Assembly (NCBI GenBank): GCA_039714555.1
Contig: JBDLJB010000059.1
Coordinates: 1 to 10,863, forward strand
DNA length: 10,863 nucleotides
DNA from: Namhaeicola sp039714555
GTDB taxonomy: Bacteria; Bacteroidota; Bacteroidia; Flavobacteriales; Flavobacteriaceae
Direction: 5' to 3'
Part shown: positions 7,094 to 10,863 of the stretch, in pieces
Layout: each line of letters begins with the position of its first letter
How positions within the stretch are numbered: position 1 is the first letter of the stretch
The notes under the pieces: generated by a model
The model's database searches: none
What the model saw: the letters and a program-made list of their open reading frames with translations, nothing else
What the model was told of the DNA's origin: nothing
Position numbers and translations under genes: made by a program

Positions 7094-7417
7094 ATGTTAA
7101 TATTTTCAAAATATTTATTTACTAAAAAATTTAATGCTTTAACAATTTGGCCTTTTATTTTTTTGAAACATAAAAAATTAAAAGAGAATAATATTATTAT
7201 CAATCATGAAAAGATACATTTAAGACAACAAATAGAAATGCTTTGGTTTTTATATTTTATTTGGTATTTATTAGAATTTAGTATAAACCTAATAAAATAT
7301 AAAGATTTTATGATTGCATATTATCATATTAGTTTTGAAAAAGAAGCTTATCAAAATGAACAAAATCTTACTTATCTTCGCAAACGAAAATTTTGGAATT
7401 TTTTAAATTATTATTGA
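7094..7417 (+). CDS. Small membrane-associated HExxH protein (putative minimal metallopeptidase), uncharacterised
   Basis: 107 residues. Residues 16-25 (ALTIWPFIFL) are hydrophobic. Then comes NHEKIHLRQQ, with an exact HExxH at 38-42, directly followed by a hydrophobic segment WFLYFIWYLLEF (51-62, extending to about 67). A Glu-rich block FEKEAYQNE (81-89) follows about 40 residues after the second His. HExxH with a downstream Glu-x-x-Ala-like block is the arrangement of gluzincin metallopeptidases such as the M56 and M48 membrane families, where His, His and Glu bind zinc and the motif Glu is catalytic. I recall near-identical short proteins annotated as hypothetical in other flavobacteria, so the gene looks real and conserved. 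Peptidase activity is inference. It is divergent from DUF5522 (43 nt) and 15 nt upstream of the PLP enzyme gene, in the same frame as that gene, and probably co-transcribed with it. Confidence 0.8.
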   Translation: MLIFSKYLFTKKFNALTIWPFIFLKHKKLKENNIIINHEKIHLRQQIEMLWFLYFIWYLLEFSINLIKYKDFMIAYYHISFEKEAYQNEQNLTYLRKRKFWNFLNYY

Positions 7418-7432
7418 GAAAGTGATTATACG

Positions 7433-8356
7433 GTGAAAGAAATAATAAATCAATCTGTAAATTTAAAAGAGTTAGAAAGTTATGATATTTCTCTTTATAT
7501 GAAGAGAGAAGATAAAATTCATCCTTTTATTTCGGGTAATAAATATAGAAAGTTAAAATACAATTTATTCAAAGCTGAAGAAGAGAATAAAGATACGTTA
7601 TTAACTTTTGGAGGTGCTTTTTCAAATCATATTAGTGCTGTTGCTTTTACAGGGAAGGAATTTGATTTTAATACAATTGGAATAATTAGAGGTGATGAAC
7701 TAGATGGAAATATTGAAGAAATATTAAAAACAAACATCACATTACAAACTGCCAAAGAACATGGTATGCAGTTTAAATTTGTTTCAAGGAGTGATTACAG
7801 ATTAAAACATACTGATGTATTTATTGATAATCTGCGAAAAGAATTTGATGATTTTTATTTAATTCCCGAAGGTGGAACCAATGAGCATGCTATTAGGGGT
7901 TGCGAAGAAATATTAAAATCAAAAGATGATAAATTTGATGTAATTTGCAGTGCAATTGGTACAGGAGGAACTATAGCCGGATTGATTAATTCAGCGAAAG
8001 AACATCAAAATGTTTTGGGTTTTCCTGCTTTAAAAGGTGATTTTTTAAAAAAAGAAATTGAAAAGTACACAATACAAAATAAAAATTGGAGTTTAATAAC
8101 TGATTATCATTTTGGTGGTTTTGGCAAGATAAATAGTGATTTGATCAATTTTATCAATAAATTTAAAGAAGAAACAAACATACCTTTAGACCCAATTTAT
8201 ACAGGTAAAATGATGTTTGGTATTGTTGATTTGATTAAAAAAGGATATTTTAAAGAAGGATCAAAAATTTTAGCAATTCACACTGGAGGTTTGCAAGGAA
8301 TTAACGGAATGAATAGTCGATTAAAAAAGAAAGAGTTACCATTAATTATTGAATGA
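7433..8356 (+). CDS. PLP-dependent D-cysteine desulfhydrase / ACC deaminase family enzyme
   Basis: 307 residues, tryptophan-synthase-beta (fold II) PLP family. The PLP lysine is Lys37 in SGNKYRKLKYN, which aligns with Lys51 of Pseudomonas ACC deaminase. FGGAFSNH (59-66) carries the conserved Ser64-Asn65. IGTGGT (175-180) is the phosphate-binding loop, and IHTGG (282-286) is the C-terminal active-site strand. Two positions that separate the activities are readable: after the conserved Tyr256 comes Thr257 (Glu295 in ACC deaminase), and HTGG has Thr284 (Leu322 in ACC deaminase). Both are of the D-cysteine desulfhydrase type. The expected reaction is D-cysteine to pyruvate, H2S and ammonia, in the cytosol. 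The start is GTG at 7433: an in-frame stop (TGA of the upstream gene) is at 7415, and the next ATG would delete 22 conserved N-terminal residues. Its stop overlaps the next gene (ATGA). It would probably be auto-annotated as ACC deaminase. Confidence 0.88.
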   Translation: MKEIINQSVNLKELESYDISLYMKREDKIHPFISGNKYRKLKYNLFKAEEENKDTLLTFGGAFSNHISAVAFTGKEFDFNTIGIIRGDELDGNIEEILKTNITLQTAKEHGMQFKFVSRSDYRLKHTDVFIDNLRKEFDDFYLIPEGGTNEHAIRGCEEILKSKDDKFDVICSAIGTGGTIAGLINSAKEHQNVLGFPALKGDFLKKEIEKYTIQNKNWSLITDYHFGGFGKINSDLINFINKFKEETNIPLDPIYTGKMMFGIVDLIKKGYFKEGSKILAIHTGGLQGINGMNSRLKKKELPLIIE

Positions 8357-9192
8357 TGCGAAGTGTAGTTTTATTAATATTTGTCTTATTTATTGGGTTT
8401 TTTACTAGTTGTAGCAGCTCAAAAAAAACAGTTTCTTCAAAATCTAAAAAAGAAGAAAAAATAAAAAAAGAGCAGATATTATATTCACAGAGCGATAAAG
8501 TATTTAATGAATTTAATAAAAAACACGGTGAAGATTTAAACCAATACACACTTGTTTATATTGAAAAATATAAAGTTATAGCCATAGATAAAATGTTGGT
8601 CTATAATATCCCGGCAAGTATAACTTTAGCACAAGGTATTTTAGAATCGGGTAGTGGAAGAAGTGAGCTTTCAAGAAAATCAAATAATCATTTCGGAATA
8701 AAATGCCATAAAGATTGGAACGGTAAAAAAGTACGTTATGATGATGATAGAAAAAGAGAATGTTTTAGAAAATATGATGAACCAGAAGGTTCTTTTAATG
8801 ACCATTCTATATTTTTGACTTCAAGAAACAGATACGCTTCCTTATTTGAATTAAAACCTAACAACTACAAAGCCTGGGCGAAAGGGTTGAAAAAAGCCGG
8901 TTATGCAACTGACAGGAAATATTCACATAAACTGATCAATTTAATTGAAGATTATCACCTTTATGATTATGATGATTTGGTATTAAAAAAGAAAGGTTAT
9001 GTGAAAACGAATATTTCTAAAGAACAAGCAAAGAAAACAACATATTCTAATAAAATTATTATTGTTTCTACCGGTGATACTTTGTATTCAATTGCTAAAA
9101 ATAATAAAACTACAGTTGAAAGACTTAAAGAAATTAACGACCTTTCATCAAATGAGATCAATATTGGTCAAAAGTTAATAGTTTCAGAATAG
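8353..9192 (+). CDS. Glucosaminidase-domain (GH73) LysM lipoprotein, peptidoglycan hydrolase
   Basis: 279 residues. An N-terminal hydrophobic signal ends in the lipobox FTSC (17-20) and is followed by a Ser/Lys-rich linker, so this should be a lipoprotein. Residues about 60-205 form a GH73-type N-acetylglucosaminidase domain: IPASITLAQGILESGSGRSE with the presumed catalytic Glu98, NNHFGIKC (111-118), then GSFNDHSIFLTSRNRY (146-161), W175, and GYATDRKYSHKLINLIEDY (183-201). A LysM domain ends the protein (about 234-277: IIIVSTGDTLYSIAKNNKTT, then a helix and INIGQKLIV), which should hold it on glycan strands. It cleaves between GlcNAc and MurNAc in peptidoglycan, in the periplasm. The first ATG overlaps the stop of the PLP enzyme gene as ATGA, indicating translational coupling; a second ATG follows at 8356. 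It is the last gene of the plus-strand run; only a weak hairpin follows. Confidence 0.92.
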   Translation: MMRSVVLLIFVLFIGFFTSCSSSKKTVSSKSKKEEKIKKEQILYSQSDKVFNEFNKKHGEDLNQYTLVYIEKYKVIAIDKMLVYNIPASITLAQGILESGSGRSELSRKSNNHFGIKCHKDWNGKKVRYDDDRKRECFRKYDEPEGSFNDHSIFLTSRNRYASLFELKPNNYKAWAKGLKKAGYATDRKYSHKLINLIEDYHLYDYDDLVLKKKGYVKTNISKEQAKKTTYSNKIIIVSTGDTLYSIAKNNKTTVERLKEINDLSSNEINIGQKLIVSE

Positions 9193-9229
9193 GTGATGTT
9201 TGAAGGTTATTACCAAATTATAAATACAT

Positions 9230-9287
9230 TTACTCTAATTGTTTTTAAAACAAAGTTTGTAATATGGAGTAATGTAAGTTTTTTTAT
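9230..9287 (+). terminator. Possible weak terminator after the glucosaminidase gene
   Basis: An inverted repeat TTACTC (9230-9235) / GAGTAA (9267-9272) encloses an AT-only palindrome TTGTTTT/AAAACAA and is followed, after TGTAAG, by seven Ts. The stem is short and far from compact, so this is a weak candidate for ending the plus-strand operon. Confidence 0.3.
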
Positions 9288-9292
9288 AAAAT

Positions 9293-9326
9293 AAAAAAGG
9301 CTGCTTAAATTTCTTTAAACAACCTT
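9293..9326 (-). terminator. Intrinsic terminator of the Spy-like gene (minus strand)
   Basis: On the minus strand AAGGTTGTTTAAA (9326-9314) pairs with TTTAAGCAGCCTT (9309-9297) over 13 bp with two G-U pairs and a 4-nt loop, followed by a T tract (9298-9293). Read on the plus strand the two G-U pairs become C-A mismatches, so the hairpin is specific to minus-strand transcripts. It lies about 24 nt past the stop of the Spy-like gene. Confidence 0.8.
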
Positions 9327-9349
9327 CTTAACTAACCTAAAATTAACTA

Positions 9350-9814
9350 TTATCTTTTCATTTTCCTTTGCGACCCATATTTTTTTCCCATACACTTATT
9401 AGATCCCATTTTTTTTTGTCGTTTCATAGCTTTCCATTGTTCATATTGATCAGCGTTAAGAATATTTTTCATTTTATTTTGCATAACAAGCATTTGATCT
9501 AATCTATCATTTTTCATTTTAAATTGCTCATCTGATGATATGGTTTTTCCACTTTCTCTTTTTGCTTTGATGGATTCTCTATGTTTTTTAATTTCTATCG
9601 CTCTTTTTTGATTGATCTTTAGAACTTGTTTTTGTTGAGTGGGTGTTAGTTCTAATATTAAAGTCAATCTTTTTGTTTGTAACTCCGCGTATTGATCAGG
9701 TGTAAAATTGTTATTACCCCTTATGTTATTATAGCCTTTCATATTGCCATCCCTATTTTGGGCAATTGAGATTAAAGACATTCCTACCAATAATAAACTA
9801 AATAAATATTTCAT
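9350..9814 (-). CDS. Spy/CpxP-like (LTxxQ) periplasmic protein
   Basis: 154 residues. The N-terminus MKYLFSLLLVGMSLISIAQN is a signal peptide with likely cleavage after Ala18 (ISIA-Q). The mature part is highly charged and helical, with LTPTQ at 56-60 and a second, degenerate copy LNADQYEQW at 119-127. The two-copy LTxxQ arrangement is that of the Spy/CpxP family of periplasmic stress chaperones and sensors. The C-terminus (about 129-154) is Lys/Arg/Met rich with few acidic residues. In flavobacteria such genes often accompany ECF sigma and anti-sigma genes; none is visible here, but a possible ECF-type promoter lies upstream. The gene stands alone, with its own terminator, and is convergent with the glucosaminidase gene. 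Chaperone activity is inference from the family. Confidence 0.8.
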   Translation of the reverse strand: MKYLFSLLLVGMSLISIAQNRDGNMKGYNNIRGNNNFTPDQYAELQTKRLTLILELTPTQQKQVLKINQKRAIEIKKHRESIKAKRESGKTISSDEQFKMKNDRLDQMLVMQNKMKNILNADQYEQWKAMKRQKKMGSNKCMGKKYGSQRKMKR

Positions 9815-10034
9815 TTTTTTAAAATTTAATGTTTGCTATTAAGACAAAAGATATCTTAAAAGGTTTAACCTTTGATTATTAAAATTGTGTTAAATATATT
9901 ATTTGTTTAATATAGTTTTATTTATTCTATGGAGACTCTGTATCTAGAATTTTCATATTGTGATCTTCCCAAAAATAATTGTATAATAACAATCATTAAA
10001 TAAACCCTACCTTTACAAAATACAAGAAAATCAC
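9815..10034. other. AT-rich intergenic region between the Spy-like gene and the ygiQ remnant
   Basis: 220 nt with no reading frame of note. The left part holds the candidate promoter and palindrome of the Spy-like gene. The right end has TACCTTTA (10008-10015), one base off the TAnnTTTG -7 consensus and about 20 nt before the ATG of the ygiQ remnant, so the remnant may still carry the original ygiQ promoter. I see nothing else in it. Confidence 0.5.
9843..9873 (-). promoter_or_regulatory. Candidate ECF-type promoter and palindromic operator upstream of the Spy-like gene
   Basis: On the minus strand AAAC (9866-9863) and GTC (9845-9843) are separated by 17-18 nt, like the AAC/GTC cores of ECF sigma promoters, with the ATG about 29 nt past GTC. 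The -35-like part lies inside the perfect palindrome AAAGGTTTAACCTTT (9859-9873; 7-bp arms, 1-nt centre). A second small palindrome, AAGATATCTT (9848-9857), sits in the spacer. Both cores are short, so the promoter call is weak; the palindrome itself is plain. Confidence 0.35.
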
Positions 10035-10139
10035 ATGCTTTCCGACTGGCTTCCAACAACCAACAAAGAAGTTAAAATAAGAGGTTGGGATAGCTTAGAT
10101 GTCATTATTTTTAGTGGTGATGCCTATGTTGATCACCCT
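10035..10139 (+). pseudogene. ygiQ: 5' fragment of a YgiQ-family radical SAM gene
   Basis: The first 35 codons, MLSDWLPTTNKEVKIRGWDS then LDVIIFSGDAYVDHP, match the N-terminal region of YgiQ (UPF0313); E. coli YgiQ has GWDSCDIIIVTGDAYVDHPS in the same place. The complete protein is over 600 residues with a radical SAM CxxxCxxC motif; all of that is absent here. The family match stops sharply after DHP at 10139, where YgiQ continues SFG, and an unrelated sequence follows in the same frame. The ATG and a near-consensus -7 box just upstream are intact, so transcription may persist. I read this as the left side of a deletion or rearrangement junction, or an assembly join, not a working gene. Confidence 0.75.
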
Positions 10140-10570
10140 ATAGATGATTTTTCAGATGAAAATGGAACCATAACAGCAACTTTACATTATGATTATACTT
10201 TTTGCAATTCTTTATTATTACAATTTGAAACCTTGTTTAATGGTTTTGGGGGCGATGAGATCTCAGAAGGTTTGAGTGAATTTGTATTTATGAACCTTTC
10301 TCCTAAAAATCTGTTTCCAACCAAAGTAGCTTTTTTTAGCAGTGGAGGATATCAGTTGAGTCCTTTGTTTTATATAATGCCGGCCGGAATGTACGGCCCG
10401 CAAGGGGATTTTTTAATTTAGGTCTTACTTTAACTCGCTCAATGTCAGATACAATGGAGCTTGCTGTTTTCGGACAATATTACAGTATGGATGAGGTCTA
10501 TGATATTGATCATAACTCTGTTCCCTATAGTGGAAATGCTTTGTTTTTTAGATTAAAGTGGGCCTTTTAA
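10140..10570 (+). pseudogene. 3' remnant of an outer-membrane beta-barrel protein gene, frameshifted
   Basis: From the ygiQ junction the frame continues as about 93 residues with the alternating polar and aromatic pattern of barrel strands (ITATLHYDYTF, LLLQFETLFNGFGG, KVAFFSSGGYQLSPLFYIM, AGMYGP) and stops at TAG 10419-10421. The barrel pattern resumes directly in the -1 frame: FNLGLTLTRSMSDTMELAVF, then GQYYSMDEVYDIDH, SGNALFFRLKWAF and TAA at 10568-10570. The final residue is Phe after Lys-Trp-Ala, the classical C-terminal signature of outer-membrane barrels. So the last 140 or so residues of a porin-like protein are present, lacking the N-terminus and signal peptide and split by a frameshift at the T6 run 10409-10414. 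The family is not identified; LSPKNLFPTK and GNALFFRLKW recall uncharacterised barrel proteins of Bacteroidota. It is not likely to be functional without its start. Confidence 0.7.
10409..10415 (+). other. T_TTT_TTA slippery-type heptamer at the frame change
   Basis: In the reading frame of the chimeric ORF the bases are T TTT TTA, followed by ATT and the stop TAG. A -1 slip here leads exactly into the frame that completes the barrel protein. This is the same heptamer as the HIV-1 gag-pol site. A one-base loss from an original T7 run gives the same picture and is simpler. No clear downstream stem or pseudoknot is seen. Confidence 0.55.
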
Positions 10571-10716
10571 TTAATAAATCTTTAGGCACTTTCATAATTA
10601 AATAAATATTTGAAACAGATAAATACTTTGAATTTTAGAAAAAGCATACCCCGAAAATGTGCAATTAGGCTCAAAAACGGGTTTTTATTTTTCCGAGTTA
10701 TAAATACTACATAAAA
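10571..10716. other. Non-coding stretch after the barrel remnant, with a weak plus-strand terminator candidate
   Basis: No gene is visible. ACCC(C)G near 10647 and CGGGT near 10678 could pair over 5 bp around a large loop, followed by TTTTATTTTT (10682-10691), a weak candidate terminator for transcripts of the remnant. The rest is AT-rich without recognisable sites. Confidence 0.3.
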
Positions 10717-10754
10717 AAACAGCTTCAAATTTTAACAATTAAATGAAGCTGTTT
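10717..10754 (-). terminator. Strong terminator of the minus-strand gene at the right edge
   Basis: Perfect 11-bp inverted repeat AAACAGCTTCA (10717-10727) / TGAAGCTGTTT (10744-10754) with a 16-nt AT-rich loop. On the minus strand it runs into a tract of seven Ts (complement of 10719-10713), about 40 nt past the stop of the sorting-domain gene. On the plus strand the T run is poorer (GATATTTAATTTTT) but may also work, making it possibly bidirectional. Confidence 0.85.
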
Positions 10755-10793
10755 GATATTTAATTTTTAGATCTTACTTCCGAAAGTGTTTAA

Positions 10794-10863
10794 TTAATAA
10801 ACCTTTATCAGCTGTTTGGTTTCTACAAACTCACCCAGCTGGATCCTTATAATGTAATTTCCG
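10794..10863 (-). CDS. C-terminal end of a secreted protein with a type A type IX sorting domain (partial)
   Basis: On the minus strand the window edge enters a frame giving 22 residues, GNYIIRIQLGEFVETKQLIK then VY and TAA (stop at 10796-10794). G-x-Y, alternating hydrophobic strand, turn with G, polar stretch, then K/Q-L-I-K-V at the very end is the C-terminal half of the por secretion system (type A) sorting domain, which sends proteins through the type IX system and is cleaved at the cell surface. The body of the protein lies outside the window, so its activity cannot be told. It is too short for routine ORF calling, but the frame, the motif position at the extreme C-terminus and the terminator 40 nt downstream agree. 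Confidence 0.8.
   Translation of the reverse strand, partial: GNYIIRIQLGEFVETKQLIKVY

Noticed and set aside
7051..7203. N-terminal extension of the DUF5522 gene to 7203
   Set aside because: The extension is low-complexity, not part of the family, and would overlap the start of the convincing divergent gene at 7094.
10035..10421. A single functional 128-residue protein
   Set aside because: Its first 35 residues belong to YgiQ and the rest to a beta barrel that continues in another frame; it is better read as two gene remnants.
10717..10754. The 11-bp inverted repeat as an insertion-sequence end or attachment site
   Set aside because: Compact hairpin plus T tract 40 nt after a minus-strand stop is fully explained as a terminator; there is no transposase or target duplication nearby.
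1..10863. CRISPR array, tRNA, rRNA, phage or defence genes
   Set aside because: No regularly spaced repeats, no cloverleaf-type segments and no recognisable defence or phage families were seen on either strand.

Overview
The window is a piece of a low-GC chromosome from a member of the Bacteroidota, almost certainly a flavobacterium. The evidence is the 3' part of gldN (gliding and type IX secretion), a C-terminal type IX sorting signal at the far end, TAnnTTTG-type -7 promoter boxes, no Shine-Dalgarno leaders, and several families typical of Flavobacteriaceae (DUF983, DUF4136, DUF5522). The first 9.8 kb is densely packed, ordinary chromosome. There is no tRNA, rRNA, CRISPR array or insertion sequence.

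Layout: (1) 1-783, 3' part of gldN, closed by a strong hairpin terminator; (2) 844-1884, an FAD-dependent oxidoreductase that starts only a few bases past that terminator; (3) 1894-2265, a minus-strand DUF983 zinc-ribbon membrane protein, divergent from (4) 2333-4240, an ABC-F ATPase, with two back-to-back -7 boxes between them; (5) a minus-strand run, DUF5522 (7050) > urocanate hydratase hutU > DUF4136 lipoprotein (4246), spaced 20 and 10 nt; (6) a plus-strand run, small HExxH membrane protein (7094) > D-cysteine desulfhydrase/ACC deaminase-family enzyme > glucosaminidase-LysM lipoprotein (9192), with a 15-nt gap and an ATGA overlap; (7) 9350-9814, a minus-strand Spy/CpxP-like periplasmic protein with its own terminator and a possible ECF-type promoter and palindrome upstream.

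The last kilobase (about 10,000-10,860) is different. An open frame of 128 codons is a chimera. Its first 35 codons are the start of a YgiQ-family radical SAM gene. The rest is the 3' part of an outer-membrane beta-barrel gene, which continues in the -1 frame to 10570. The frame change sits at a T_TTT_TTA heptamer. This looks like a rearrangement scar with decayed remnants, or an assembly join, rather than a working gene. The window ends in the last 22 codons of a minus-strand gene whose product ends in a type A type IX sorting domain, followed by a strong terminator.

Functional links: GldN is part of the machine that exports proteins such as the one at the far right. Several products are envelope proteins (lipoproteins at 4246 and 8353, the Spy-like protein, the DUF983 and HExxH membrane proteins). 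hutU is the only histidine-degradation gene visible here. No clearly new multi-gene system was found. The most interesting items are the chimeric remnant with its exact slippery site, the tiny HExxH protein, and the active-site reading of the PLP enzyme.
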